From the NCBI GenBank assembly GCA_037501455.1, contig CM074858.1, positions 96,754,001 through 96,818,000 on the forward strand: a stretch of 64,000 bases of DNA, read 5' to 3'. The position numbers and the translations under genes are program-made. Under the pieces are notes generated by a model. The model worked only from the letters and a program-made list of their open reading frames with translations, made no database searches and had not been told where the DNA came from. Below are positions 1 through 12,660 of the stretch, piece by piece. Positions within the stretch are counted from its first letter, which is position 1. Each line of letters opens with the position of its first letter. Origin of the DNA: Lantana camara (taxonomy: Eukaryota; Streptophyta; Magnoliopsida; Lamiales; Verbenaceae).

Positions 1-375
1 GGTAAGAAAATGCTTGTTCAACTGTACAGCTCTTTAAACCCTTTAACTTCACAAAATTTTGATAACTTAAATTGCACATTCTCCTACCTACAATTCAGAA
101 AAATTCAGTTCGTCCCCAGTGAGCATGTCCCAATATATAGCAATTCCAGTAATGCAATATCATACTCAAACATACACATTTTCCAAACATCACTACCAAA
201 CTTAGCTACTCTTGTAAACTACCCAAGAAAAGAAAGTTACATGCAAATTTAATCAGCCTAATGTTCACGAAAAACAAAATAAAACACAATTTTCTCCGCA
301 AGAAACAGAACAGGAATTCATTTATTTTTTTCCTTTTGTTCACCGGACAAGCCAAAAATCAAAATTCATCGAAGT

Positions 376-672
376 TTAAGCGAAGCCCACCTCGAATAAT
401 TGCTGAGCAGAATCAGTCTCCCCATCTACTGAGTTGGAACTCGAACTTGATGAAGCCCTGCAACAACTAATTCCGAGCCTTCTAACATGAATGCGGGGTC
501 TAATACAGGCGCATGATTGAAACCGTAAAGTCGTACCCGAAAACTCTCTAACCAGCAAGAATTTAGCCCGTCTATGATTTCTAGCAGATAGGGTTTTAGA
601 AGAAGGGAAAACGCAAAAGGGTTTTGGAGATAAACCATCTACAAATGCATTCGAAGCACCAGAAATGTTCAT
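376..672 (-). CDS. First exon of an unidentified, probably plastid-targeted protein (partial)
   Basis: An ATG at 672 opens a frame whose first 70 or so residues are rich in Ser, Arg and hydroxylated residues and poor in acidic ones, as in a chloroplast transit peptide. A basic stretch is followed by a Cys-Cys-Arg-Ala and a serine run, a common kind of processing region, then the acidic segment DGETDSAQQLFE. The frame stops soon after at the left end. A GTGGGC just after the LFE codons (about 386) could be a splice donor, so the rest of the gene would lie off the window to the left and 1-375 would be intron. I do not recognise the family. The call rests on composition and an open frame of only about 95 codons. 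It could also be a chance frame. Confidence 0.45.
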   Translation of the reverse strand: MNISGASNAFVDGLSPKPFCVFPSSKTLSARNHRRAKFLLVREFSGTTLRFQSCACIRPRIHVRRLGISCCRASSSSSSNSVDGETDSAQQLFEVGFA

Positions 673-1531
673 TGTTCTTGGTAATTTCTTCCCAGCTTCA
701 ACAAACTGCTAATTCAGTTGCATTATCTAGTCTCAAATATCCTCTTCCGAGCTGAGAAACCTCTCTGCAAAGACCATTTGGTGACCGGTTTCCGCCCCCC
801 GCCCTTGTCTCCGTAACAGCGATTTTATCTGCGTTTGGAATTTGGATACTTCAATTTTCGTTCTTATTCTATGAGTGTGAAGTTTATATAAAATCACTAG
901 AAATTCAATTCACCATATTAATATGTATTTTTATAAGCTTTTTTTATATAGTTATTACATTTTATTTGTTTTTTGGTTCTTAATTTCTTATAGTTATTAA
1001 ATGTATGATTTGTTAAAAAAACAAAAAAGTTATTAGATGTATGATAAACTAATTTTTTTAATTTTTAAAAAATACCCGCTATCTGGGATTCGAACTTGGA
1101 TCAATGCCTAAATGCATGATAAACTAGTTAAAAGTGACTTAAAACTCAGTGTTTCAAGCACTTTCAACATTTATTTTTTAAAGAATATATATATATATAT
1201 TTATCGATTTTGCTATTAATTTATTTGCATGTAGTTTGTTTTTATAATTGTAAATAATAGTGTTAATTTTTATTTATTTTTCTTTTATTAAAACTTATTT
1301 TATTTTGATCACGTACTAGAATATTTTATTTATTTAATATAAGAAAAGTATCGTGTTCAATTTGTTTTATGTTGACACCTCTATTATTTTTTATTGTTTA
1401 TTTTTGGCTTTTTAATATGAATTTGTTTCGATTATCTGTTGAGGTTTATTTTAGTTAAAAATTAAATGATTTGTGGATATTATTGAAATTATATATGCAT
1501 CGATGATGTGGTAAAAAAAAAACAAAGATTA
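673..1531. other. AT-rich intergenic stretch, possible upstream region of the 376-672 gene
   Basis: No credible coding frame. The first 200 bases would be the promoter and leader of the minus-strand exon. The remainder is AT-rich with a short (AT)n run near 1186. A tRNA-like B-box sequence on the minus strand near 1085-1100 could be the trace of a SINE, but no A box or tail was found. Confidence 0.4.
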
Positions 1532-2582
1532 TGTGGTGTGACACGAATTCGATCAAAATACGTACACCCTCGTCCAGGGTCACATAGGACGAGGAGTACT
1601 TGACGTGAGCCCCACATTAGCCGGGAGGGTCTGATGGTACAAGAACTGGAAACGTACTAAATCACCAACACTTTCAAGATTTGTTTAAAAAGGGAAAGAC
1701 CATCACAGGCGAGGTGCCTCAGGAACTGGGTTTCCTTTAAGCGTGGGTTCTTCCAGCTAGGATAACACCAAGATGATCGTGCAGCAAAGAAGCTGAGAGT
1801 GATATGATGTGAGAGCTTGGAGGAAAAATGGTGAAATGTCAGGAGCTTTGGGGAAGAAGAAACAATGGAGGAGAGATGCCCAGTTCAATGCAGTGAAGTG
1901 TAGGTGGAGAAGATGACTTAGGGAAGAAGGAGTGAAAATCCTCCTATTTATAAGTTGAGGGCATGGGTATTTTAGTAATAGTGATCAAGTGGTCCCAATC
2001 CCAGTGTTGCCCTAACACGTGGCGGCTGGTGATGGTGCGAAAGGGATGGCTCTGAAAAGCCTGTGGCATGGCAGGTACGAGGTGCGCACTACTACTTGTG
2101 CCAAAGATCGTTGGCGAGCGGTGAGCGGCGAGGTATCTATTTATGCCCCTCGTACCTCTGCGATGCCTTTGGGAGGGACTCCTCAGACTGTTGGGACTGA
2201 CCCCCGAGGTGGGTAGTACCTTTGGCTATCAACCCGAGCGTTGATGACGCTCGAGGGGACTCCCCTGTGGAAGGTAGTGAGTGCCGAGGGTCCATTTGTT
2301 AGAGTGTCAAGGAATTCGAGCGCGATTGTCGAGGGGGTCCCTGGCATAGAGGAGGGAATCCGGATATGGAGCGTCCTTTGACAGTAATGTGAGCGTTCAG
2401 AGGGATCGTCGGAGGGATCCCACGCTCGTGACTTGGGCCGAAGCACGCAAGCGTAGGCTGAAGGAGTGATGAGGGAATGGGCTGGGTTGGATCCATGAGC
2501 CCACTACCCTAAGCGTTAAATCACTGTCCTTCATATGCTGACACGTGTACGGTGTTGATCTGAGCGTAATTTGGCCTCATCA
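1532..2582 (-). mobile_element. Decayed LTR of a Tat/Retand-like Ty3-gypsy element
   Basis: Read on the minus strand it begins TGATGAGGCCAAATTACGCT, close to the start of the 819-bp LTRs at 34022 and 57667. It then shares the CCACGTGTTAGGGCAACA block and a CTTATAAATAGG TATA region in the same order. The far end, TGTGGTGTGACACG on the plus strand, is less certain. No matching 5-bp duplication was found, so it may be truncated or rearranged. Open frames inside it (2019-2496) have no protein likeness. Confidence 0.65.
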
Positions 2583-3420
2583 GGATCGCCTAAAGAGTAC
2601 GAAGGGGGAACCCTCATGTTTCTCCAATAAATCGAGGACCTAACCAAAATCCAAGCAAAAGGCTCGGAGTCAAGCGTAAGCACATAAAGAACCAAAGAGT
2701 CGAGGAGCCAAGAAGCCTATTGACTTAGCATCCGGGCTCATGGGACACCCCATAACAATCTACTACTCGAGGAGGAACTCTTAAGTAGGAGCCCCTCAAG
2801 TGGACATTAAAACATTCCCGACTTGAGTATTTTTCATCTGTGAGGAATAAACGGTTGACTCGTGAAGGAGGTCAAACTTCGAAAAGAATACCAAATGTCT
2901 AAGGCCCCCCTTCTTGATGTCCCAATTTCACTTTCGCCCACTAAAAGTTAAAAGGTGGTTACACCATACACTTACTGCTCTACTACGTACTACCACTATT
3001 TGTTGATGACGTACTATTTCTGACACCAAGTATAAGATCGTTGAGTACTGTTCAAGGTCACGTAAATAGGGACCACATGAATTTTTCCTTAAAGTTTACT
3101 TGCGATGATTCTCTTTTGAGTTGCAAACCATAAGCCTACACGAGACCCCCCCCCCCCCCCCCCCCCCCGGTCATTCATATAAATAACTCATCTTCTCCAC
3201 ACCATTGTAAGCAATCTTCGATATACCTACTTTCTCTTTCCTTCCTATCAGAACCATTGTTTGACTTAAGTATCATAGTGTCAATGCTAGAGTATATTTC
3301 TGTTGGTTCTCTCATTTTTATATCTTCTTAGAGGCGGCAAGGTAAACCCCTTTCCTTCAATTTCATCCGCCTCAACCTCCATTAAACCACCAACTCAACT
3401 TTATCGACTTTCAATCATAT
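2583..3420 (+). mobile_element. Remnant of a second gypsy LTR, plus orientation
   Basis: The segment 3175-3290 has a TATAAATAA box followed by a stretch resembling the R/U5 part of the 34022 LTR (CATCTTCTCCAC, GTAAGC, TTTCTCTTTC, GACTTAAGT). The sequence upstream would then be U3. Ends are not defined. It abuts the inverted LTR at 2582, which suggests nested or head-to-head insertions. Confidence 0.4.
3146..3168. repeat. Homopolymer of 23 cytosines
   Basis: An uninterrupted run of 23 C lies just upstream of the TATA-like box of the LTR remnant. Poly-C/poly-G runs of this length are rare in plant DNA and hard to sequence, so the exact length is doubtful. Confidence 0.9.
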
Positions 3421-4839
3421 TATGATGTTATAAAAAAAAATTTCAATTTAATAAATTAATAACAACCATATTTATACAGGACCTTTAATTCTTTTGAATA
3501 AAATTATGCACTTATTTAGGTGACAAGCCAAAATTTGATGAAATCATTGATAGATAGTCTCATGGGTTATGAATGATTATACATAGATAAATATATAATT
3601 TAGAATAAAATAATATTACATTAGCTAAATATTAATGAACTAATAACAATTCAAAAGTATAGGATAAAGAGAATATTAAGGTAAAAAAGGAAAGAAAGAA
3701 AAAAGTTAGTGAGATGAGAGGAAAATGGAAATGAGATAAAAGAATAAAATTATACTTTTATTGTAGTTGACGTGATGAAATAGAAATCTGAAAATAAAAA
3801 TTACAAAAATATTAGTCCAATAACGATTAGTTTAGGTTCTTATGTTTTAAATTATATATTCATTTTAATACAAGAAAATTAGTTATTTTTACAAAATCAT
3901 AGTGATAATAATTGCTTATAAATTATCGCTATAATTAAATTAATGATATTTAGATGATAATAATTTAAAAAAAAAAAAAAAAAAACACACCCCAAGCAGT
4001 TAGAGAAATTTGAAATCAAATCATTATCCAAAAAAAAAGAAAAAAATTTAACCACTTGAACCAACTTCTGTCGACTATATTCAAATGATAATAACTTAAT
4101 GACAATATCATAGATTGTCATCACTTAATTAAATACTGACGTCATGAATAGTAAAATTGTCGACGAAAATTTTAAAAATTTTGTTCATTTTATGTTGGAA
4201 AAATATATTTCCCACGAAATAATTTCATTTGTTCTCCGTTTATATTTTCTTCTCATATTATTTTTAAGGATTAATTCCTGACACTTTCTCGTCCTTAGGT
4301 ACTTAGTGCATTTTGCTTTCTAACTTTTAAATTAGTGCGATTTCCCCCTTAACCTTTAAAAAATATCGCACTTAATTTCTTTTAGCAAAACAGATCTATA
4401 CGAGTAAATTCCAAATGTGTCGATATTATATATTAAATTGAAACTTCGACGTTAAGAACATAACAGTGGTCTCAAAACTTAAATCTGTCAAACGAAGAAG
4501 GAGAAATCACTTGTCAAAGATGACACACGATAGGTCGAGCTTTGCAGCGGATTCTGATAGTCAATAGGGTCAAATGAAGCATGTGTTTTGTTCGCCTTGA
4601 AGAAACGAACACTATGACAGTGGTTTTGACACTTGGAATGTCTTAATGGAAGAGAAATTGACAGTCAAAATTTGTTGAAAATGGTTAAGTATGACATTGT
4701 TCAAAGGTTAGGGGGACAATTGCATTAATTCAAAAGTTCAGGATAAAGCACACTAAGAAACAAAATATAAGAAGTTGTCTAGAATTAACCATATTCTTAA
4801 TTTGCAAACAAATCATGCATCATCTTCCTAATGAAATCC
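3421..4839. other. AT-rich intergenic DNA, no gene seen
   Basis: Many A and T runs and no credible frame. The short frames here are low-complexity translations. Nothing else recognised. Confidence 0.5.
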
Positions 4840-5470
4840 TAACAATCATCTTTGACGTGGCATGGATCTACTGAGCTGCGTGGCCTAACGCACACTTGGC
4901 ACGTGGATCATAGACGAACTCAAGACATTTTCTTCTCGACCTCAATCTTGAGAGAGCACCTTGCTCACCTTCACGGCCAGAGCACCCGACTCTATGATCA
5001 GAACCTCACACTCGACAATGTGATCCGACCTCCCCTCGACCCCGAAGGCCAGGTGGCCATTTGCGGTTCCCAAAGGAAGTGCCAACTACACATTAAATGC
5101 ACTTTTGTAGTGGAGCAGCTATCAGCTTGAGACACCCCCACGTCGTCCGAGCTCATCATTACCTTTTTGGGTATAAATACCCCGTATTTATACCTCAGAT
5201 AACAACTTTTCACCTACCTCATTAACTGCACTCTTTCTTGACCTCTTTTATCCAAGTACTGACTTGAACGTCGGAGGGTCGATCCAAGTAACACGCCCTC
5301 CAGTCTCGAGTTGGCCTCGAGCTTACATTTCTTTTTCTTCTCCAGACAATCGACCAAGTTACAGACTCCCATCAATTACAAATTCTAAGTGGTCGACCCA
5401 ACTTAACGTTCAAAGACTTCGAACTAATTTTTGGCTCGATCAATCTTCAATCGGTAATTTTATGATTAAT
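4840..5470 (+). mobile_element. Decayed LTR of a gypsy family shared with 10290-12335
   Basis: This segment and the LTR pieces at 11926-12335 share, in order, an AGGAAGTGGCC/AAGTGCC block, ACATTAAATGCAC, GTGGAGCAGCT, CCCCACGTCG, a GGTATAAATACC TATA box, TTAACTGCACTC, TCTCGAGTTG with CTCGAGCTTAC, and a CTCGAT tail. That order (U3, TATA, R, U5) marks a plus-oriented LTR. Ends are approximate and the frame at 4852-5130 is not coding. Confidence 0.55.
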
Positions 5471-5713
5471 TTTCTATATTGAATTTATGTTATCAATAAA
5501 ATACCTACATCATATCGACGAATACTTATCAGAATTTGGATACCATTATTGATGAAATTCTTCATAATTTTTCCCATGATACATGTACAACTAACCTGCA
5601 AATCTTCCATCGACAATTATTTTTTTAGCCTCATCAATAATGTATTGTTTTTTCTTTGCGGAAAACCAACGTAATATTTTAGTTTTTTTTTGGCATCGAC
5701 TTTTCAGCAAACC

Positions 5714-6678
5714 TGTTGGAAATCAGCCTTGTGGTAGTACCAGATTATCAAATATAACATAGATAATTAGACTTTGCAATATACATATGATGTACAACTA
5801 GACATGTGATTCCAAATATAAGTTCCAGAAACATGCTGAAACATACATATTGAGATATAAATACCAATAACATATATGCTCCATATGTTAGTGGAATAAC
5901 CAGAATACAAATCTTGCATACTTGTCACAGTGTAAGTTCCAGTAGATTGCAGAACCATATGAAGGATAAATACCAAAATGTACCAGAAACATATTCACAT
6001 GAATATGAAAATCAGAACAATTCTAAAAACTGTTAACCGAGAGACTTATCGTTTGATATGACTGAATCGTGGAAAATGCCGACTTTCCTTAAAGAAGTAT
6101 TCGCCTCAGTACCGGTACAATGAGTTGTCGCGAAACTCCTTCCAAGATAAGACAGTCCAGAGATTTCCGAATCACAGATATGCACGATTTCAGGAGAATC
6201 TCACTTCGGCTACTAACCAGAGCTCTTATGAGAGAGTGTGGTGTCTGGTTGGTACTACAGAAAACATGTTATGTGTGTGGAAGTATGTTTTCTAACTGAA
6301 CTCACAAGTACCAGTGCGTATGTGTTTTACACCAGAGTGTATTTTTAGTACCAAATCAGAAATCTATCTAGACTTCCAACTCTTCCTAATTCACTACGTT
6401 TTACATACTTGTCTCTCTGTTTCTCTCTCATATTCTGTGGTCTGGAATTGCAAATTTATAGGGCACAAACCACGACATACATGACTATTAATTGTCTTGT
6501 TTATGACAGACCATAACCTCACAATTAATACAACCATAACACAGAAATAAACTCACAAAAACGTCTGAAATGTTTTGTAGCAAATACCAGCACATGAACA
6601 AGGCTTTTCATTCCATACCATTAACATTGTAACTGTCTAGTACCAGCTTTATTTCAAATTCAAAATAAATGTCCAACA
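5714..6678 (-). mobile_element. Probable solo LTR, Copia-like
   Basis: Bounded by TGTTGGA at 5714 and TCCAACA at 6678, a perfect 7-bp terminal inverted repeat of the TG...CA type. On the minus strand a CCCTATAAATTTGC TATA-like box (about 6457) is followed by an AGAGAGAAACAGAG stretch, as at a Copia U3/R junction. The flanking five bases do not match (AAACC and ATAAA), so the insertion is old, rearranged or wrongly bounded. Confidence 0.45.
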
Positions 6679-8008
6679 ATAAAACTCATGTTTATACTTA
6701 CCAATATGCAATCCTTAGTGTATAGCATAATATACAATACTTAATTGCATATAAAGTATAAACATCTTAATATATCATGTGGACTATAACATACCATAAA
6801 GTTCCAGTCTTTATTGCTTTCAATTTATTTGTTATTAGTTTATGAACTTTATTCTATGGATTCTTACCAAGAAATTTTGTATCCCTACAAGAATAAACTC
6901 ATCCATAACGTCAAACTCCAATAAAACCTTTTGTAGTAAAATAAAGTGAATGTTATTACATATATTTTACAAGTGGCAACAAAAATTTAAAGAGTAAACT
7001 TCAATCGTCCGATAGCCATTTTTCGTATTTTCAGAAACTTCATTTTTTTTTCTTCCTTTTTTGGCCAAGAAACTTCTTTTTAATTATTGCTGACCGGCCA
7101 AGGGCCAACAATGGTAGGCAGAATTATATATCCTTTGATTTAATATATTAAATGTGTGTATATCAACTATATGTCTTATGAGATAAGTATGTACTTCATA
7201 TAATTATGTACATAATAAATAGAGAAACATAATGCATAATGATTACAATATTCATATGCCACAATCATTGCATGACTTATAATTTGCCTCTTGATTTCTC
7301 AAAATATAATTAGTTATTGCACGTGGAATTCGAAAATAAAAATGATAAAATAGACAAATTTAAGAAATTATATATATATATACTATAATCATGCAATTTC
7401 CAGCAATTTAAATTATAAGACAAGCCTGCTAATAAAATGCGTGCAAGATCTTACTAGCTCTGAAAAAATTTCATAACATACAAGAAAACATAAGCTTGTA
7501 AAATAAGTTAGGGAGTGTTTTTGAATCCTTCTACTTATGAAAAATTTAAAATTGTAAAAAAAATGCAATATTAAAAAAAATAAGTGTCCAAAAAAAAAAA
7601 GAAGATAACAAAAATAGAAAAAGTTATTAAAATTAAGAAAAAAAATGCTTACCTTATAATTCCAGATTTTTGAGATATTAAGCATATCTCGTTTAAGTTT
7701 ATAAAACTTTTGTTTGAATTTGAAATGATATAACGATAATACGTCCAAACCCTGAAGTATTATTTGCGTGAAAGATTAATTTATTTTGTGTGTTGATACG
7801 AATTACACATTATTTCTAAAATTAATTTTCCAAACATTCCCAAAATATTAAAATAAACTAATATTATTAAGAGTTCGCAAATATTTCCTTAGTCATACAC
7901 CACTAAATTGGGTTTTGGAATCAACATAACAAAGGAAACTAATTCATGAATTTTCATATATACACTCAAACTCCTAACACAAATCAAGATTTATTAAGGG
8001 AATAAGAA
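6679..8008. other. AT-rich intergenic DNA, no gene seen
   Basis: Low-complexity AT-rich sequence. The 111-codon frame at 7413-7748 (minus) is Phe/Leu-rich translated A/T runs and has no protein features. Confidence 0.5.
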
Positions 8009-8875
8009 GGAGGCCAATTTTTTAAAAGGGCCAACAATCCCTATTATTTATCCAAAACCCTCAATTTCAAATTTTATGTATTTACAATCCCCAATACATA
8101 ATACATTTTTCCTAAACCCCCTAATCACTTAAAAGGTCTTATTTACCCCTATTTTTTTACTTTTTCCACACTTTTTTTTGCTTCCTCCACACTTCATCTT
8201 CTTCTTCATCTCCTTCATCCTTCAATCCGCCGGGTACGTACTCCTCGTTCTCGTTCCATATCTTCGATTAGTTTTTCAAAATTCTAAGTCGTTTGTCCTC
8301 AATTTCAGATCTAAGAATTTTAGATTTAAAAAAGAAATGTCCATAACTCCCAAACCGTTTAACGAAAATTGATTCCGTCAATTGCAATGGATTCTTCGTG
8401 TCAAGATCTTCAAGATTCGTACAAAAAAAGTCAAAAAATATTGCCGGAAATGAGAGACCCATTTCCCATTTTCTATTGAAAATTTGCAGGTTTCGGCCGA
8501 TATTCGGGCGCCTTCTCTAGCCATTTTCAATAGATAAGGTTACCACCAATGAAGTCGCGTTGTCGAAATGAGTAAAAACACGTAGCTCCCGTCTCCGGAA
8601 AGTGGCCGGAGACGGCACCGGAATCTCGGCTGGAGACCTGTGTTTTTCAACAAAAAAAAACGCAGGAGAAGAAAAGGAAAAAAAAAAGGGAAGAAGAAAA
8701 AGGGCATGTGTGGTAATTTTACATAATTTATTAAGAACATTTTAGTCTTTTTACACGAAATGGGGGGTATTTAGGAAAACTTTCATAAATAATTGATCCT
8801 TAAAACATTGAAAAAATCAATTGGGGAGTTTAGGAAAAATATTGAGGTATATTGGGGATGTCTCAATAATTATCC
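8009..8875. mobile_element. Possible non-autonomous Mutator-like element (9-bp duplication)
   Basis: GAATAAGAA occurs at 8000-8008 and again at 8876-8884, flanking 867 bp. Near the ends, CCCCAATACATAATAC and TTTTTCCTAAACCCCC on the left correspond imperfectly to the reverse complement of the right side (CCCCAATATACC, TTTTTCCTAAACTCCCC), giving loose subterminal inverted repeats. The centre (8225-8640) is more GC-rich and has no open frame of note. A 9-bp duplication fits Mutator-like elements. The AT-rich duplication could be chance. Confidence 0.45.
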
Positions 8876-8884
8876 GAATAAGAA

Positions 8885-10289
8885 ACTAATTAAAATTGAA
8901 TACTTCTCATACATTCCCAACAATTTTGTGGAGATAGGCCAAATAAAACATGATAAGGTTCGTTTTTAATAAGATTATAGATTCAAACTCCCCTTATTTT
9001 TGTGAGATAGGTATAATACAATTTTTTTAAGTGCTTATGGGATGGAAGTCATTTCCTGCCACCTTCCATCCCAGCATCATAAGTTAGTTCCAAAAATCCT
9101 TGATATTGAAACCTGTAAACACAACGTGTGGTACTGCAATAATGAAAATTATAATGAAGGGATTTAAGTTCAAGGACGGGCTTTTGTAATTAACTAGATT
9201 GTATTGTAGAACGGAAATAATGTTACGGAAAAGCTGGCTGCATATTGGCTGCGGTGAAATAATTGTCAATAGAGTTTTTGTAGGCTTCTATGTAATTATG
9301 AGCCTCAAACCTTATCATTTATGATATATGGATACAGATACGGCGATACGAACACGATACGATATATATAGTAATACAAATTTTTTTTTGAATTTTTTAA
9401 TTTGATGAGCGTTGAATAGACTATTCGACACCAATATTCGACATAACATGACATAATATAATAAAATAATATTTTTATAAGTATCCATAAATCATATCTG
9501 ATAAGCCGTCATCAATAATGGGAGTTGAACTTGAAGTAATTATTTTTTGTTTCAAGTGCAATCGAATAAGTCAAGAGTACAAATGAAATAATTACAGCAT
9601 AGACAATTTAATGTTTATAGTACAACCAGAGAAGCTACAAGTACAATATTTTGAATCGGGCGAGCAAGCAATCAGAATAACACTGGCATTCATAAAAGCA
9701 CGAATCCACTTATAGAGGCTTCACCTTACTACTTGGATAAGGAGTCATCAGATTATAATTTTGGGTACAATTTCGGTAAATCAAAAAAATTGGTGAAAGT
9801 GGTGCGGTCATTATATTTCTTCAGTATTTTTTTTCACCATTTGAGTTGAATTAACTAGTTTATCTTTTAATAAATGCCAGAGGTTGAATTATTAACTGTG
9901 GATGTTAAAGTAGTTTTAAAAATTTTTAATGGGTGTCCCCCTAATTCAAGTGTATATAATTTAGTAAGGAAATAAATCATTGTAATAGATGATTCCTGAT
10001 ATGATCTAATTAATAAAATGTATATACGTTCGTAACCCTAACATCCACACTCTCAGTCGCCATTATAAGAGGGCTAACTTGTGATCGATTTAGAAGGCAA
10101 ACATTACCCGATATGTAACGTAAAAGGTAAATAAATCATATTTTAAAAATTTAAATTTTAAATCAATTCCTAATATATAAAAAGTAAATATTGTATAATC
10201 ACTTATTAGAAGTGGTAAGGCTCCTCGCAGGAGAAAGAAATAATTTAGAGAAATTAAAATCGTAATAAACATAGTATATGATGTGGCTG
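8885..10289. other. Intergenic DNA, no gene seen
   Basis: AT-rich, no credible gene. A short (GATACG)-type repeat lies at about 9331-9366, and a similar one lies at 16872-16950. Confidence 0.45.
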
Positions 10290-12335
10290 GAACCCAATCG
10301 TTCACGTGATACAATACACATCTGACACGTGTCATTTTTCATTGATCTGGCCTACTATTGCATTGACTTCCCACTCGATAAAAGGACTCCTCCGAGCCAG
10401 AGGAGAAACCCTGCCATAAGTGGGTAATTCGAGACAAGTCACTCAATTATGCTCATCGACCATTCCTCAACCTCGAAGCACCACGTTGTTAGTGTGTAAT
10501 TAGTGCTTTATTTTCCTTGATTCCCCCCTATAATTGATTGGATATTTACTTAATTTGGCTTAATTGTGGCTTTGCAGGACTAATTGCGTTGAATTGAAGG
10601 GTTAGGCAAAATCTGGACCAGAAGGAGCAACAAGTGCAGAAAATGACCTGAGCTATGACCTTCAAGCAATGACCATACCTTAAGCTAAGGGTGACGTAGT
10701 AGACAGCTCACCCAAGTCAACAGTTGCGGATGACTTCTACATTTTGACGAATTGAGCTGGTTGCAGCAGCTTTGCACAGTATTTTACGTCTCAAGGCATG
10801 TAATCATCATATTTAGACTTTTTAAAAGCATCTTTGCCTTGAAGTGTGTGATCAAGTGGAGATTTTCAAGCTTATAAGCAAGGATTAGAAGCAAAGCAAA
10901 GACATTCAGCTTTTCCTTGAAGAAGCAAGCACGTAGTAGCTGGGAATACAACAGAAAATTACAGGGTTCTCTTCCCTGTTATGATCAACAAGATTTCCTT
11001 TCCCTTTCCATCTCTTTTTAGCTAAAGTTGTACTAGTTTATGAACATACTTGTGTAGATAAGCTAGCTTGTTTAATTTCAGTACTTAATCATTTTGTTAG
11101 CTGAATATTTTGCAAGTATGTACAACAGCTAAGTCTCTTTTATCCTAGTTAAGTTGTTTCTTGATTCATGCTTTGGATTTGTGAGGTCTAATTGATCTTT
11201 TTATAGCTCTAATCTCTTTGGTATATGCATGTATCTTGGTTTAATGATTTGGACTTGTTTTTGGGATGATTTTCTGATCAACTATTGTCTTGATACTTGT
11301 CCTTTTGACTGCACAAATAACTTGATCCGTAATTGTCATGTTAGATGTGCTTAAGAGTTAAACATCATTGATAGCTTACCACTTGTTTGCTTGATAGTGA
11401 TGAGATGCATGCATAATAACTTAAACAATCCGAGCTTGTGTGTTTGTTGGTTAGGATCGGTATCCTTTTAGTTTCTAATGCTATTGCAAGGTTAAATCTT
11501 ATGATCGTATCTTTAAGATTGCTTTGTGATAAGAAGGTGGTTAGTGATCGTATCATAATCATTATAAAAATAAGAAAGGATTTGGTGTGTAGAGCTTGTT
11601 ACCACCATAGCTGATCTATCTAAGGGATTAAAATTAATTGTTGCACCGATGATCGAATCAATGGCATGAATTGCATGAACAACTTGGCTCGAATAATCTA
11701 TCTTTTAATCAGTAACATCAGCTTGCACTTGTTTGTTATCCTTAATTTAGCATCTTTAATTTGTAGTTTGGTAATTACTCAAAACATTTCTTGTGAACTG
11801 ATTGCTTGGCCATTTTGTGAAATTAGAAACCTGCTAGTCCTTTGGGTTCGATCCTTCTTTGCTATACTCAATTTAATTTACATTTGACAATGCAGGTTTT
11901 TATTTGGTGGATTCGACAACCATCACACGTGGTCATTCAGGATTTCCAGAGGAAGTGGCCGACCAGACATTTAATGCACCTTTAGTGGAGCAGCTGTCAA
12001 CTTATGCTGCCCCACGTCGATACAAGCTATCATTATGGCCCAAGGTATAAATACCTCAGATTTACCACTCCAGGTATTACTCTCAACTACCACATTTACT
12101 GCACTCACTTTCGACCTCTCAGTCAACAATCTTATACCAATCAATGACTTGAGTATCGGAATGCCAACGTGGATTCAAGCCCCTTCAGTCTCGAGTTGAT
12201 CTCGAGCTTACGTTTGTCATTCCTTTTTAGGTGTCGGCCCCTTGTAGTAGGTTTCCACTTCAACAAATTTTAGGTGGTTAAGCCAGCTTGACCCTCGAGT
12301 TCCTCGACTCGATATTTGGTTCGATTAGTACATAT
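10290..12335 (+). mobile_element. Gypsy LTR split by a younger solo LTR
   Basis: Segments 10290-10486 and 11926-12335 together resemble the LTR remnant at 4840-5470. The right part has the same GTGGAGCAGCT, CCCCACGTCG, GGTATAAATACC, ACTGCACTC and CTCGAGTTG...CTCGAGCTTACG landmarks. The left part ends in CCACGT and the right part starts at CACGT, the duplication left by the 1439-bp insertion between them. Outer ends are approximate. Confidence 0.55.
10487..11925 (+). mobile_element. Solo LTR, Athila-like, TSD CACGT
   Basis: The 1439-bp element starts TGTTAGTG, ends ACCATCA (TG...CA), and is flanked by identical CACGT at 10482-10486 and 11926-11930. No gag, pol or second LTR is inside, so it is a solo LTR left by recombination between the two LTRs. 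The 3' part (a TTGGTTAGGATCGGTATCC segment, GCATGAATTGCATGAAC, then CTTTGGGTTCGATCC) resembles the layout of the Athila-like LTR at 33043/58948 (GAATCGAGCATGAAACTTGC). The lineage call is inference. Confidence 0.75.
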
Positions 12336-12660
12336 ATATTTCCAATTTAAAATTCAATTTAATATTAATCTCCATCTTTATCAAATAATATTCCATCTTC
12401 GTATTATCATGACAATATATAATTTTGTCTCGAAAATCACATAGAAAATATCATGAAAACTTGTTTTATTCACGTTATAATATAAGTTTTTTTTGGTGGA
12501 ACGTTATAATATAAGTAATTCACGAGAGAGGTTCTTGTAGTCTTCAAATGTGATAACTGATATTAATGGATTCATCTCTCCGCCGGCAAAGGACCAAATC
12601 ATTATATCCATATAAATTGCTTCATGATTGAATCTCATAATTTGTGACGCAAAAGGAAAC
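12336..12660 (+). promoter_or_regulatory. Upstream region of the chitinase-like gene
   Basis: AT-rich sequence between the LTR remnant and the chitinase ATG. The best TATA-like sequence is CATATAAATTGC at about 12609-12620, roughly 45 bases before the ATG. The promoter is thus short and bordered by transposon DNA. Confidence 0.3.

Noticed and set aside
1075..1105. tRNA B-box-like sequence on the minus strand
   Set aside because: No matching A box, cloverleaf or CCA-end context could be drawn, so no tRNA or SINE is called.
2019..2496. Open frames of 65-87 codons on both strands
   Set aside because: They lie inside a decayed LTR, overlap each other, and have no recognisable motif.
7413..7748. 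111-codon Phe/Leu/Tyr-rich frame that looks like a membrane protein
   Set aside because: Made of A/T runs read as Phe, Leu, Ile and Lys; no conserved pattern or gene context.
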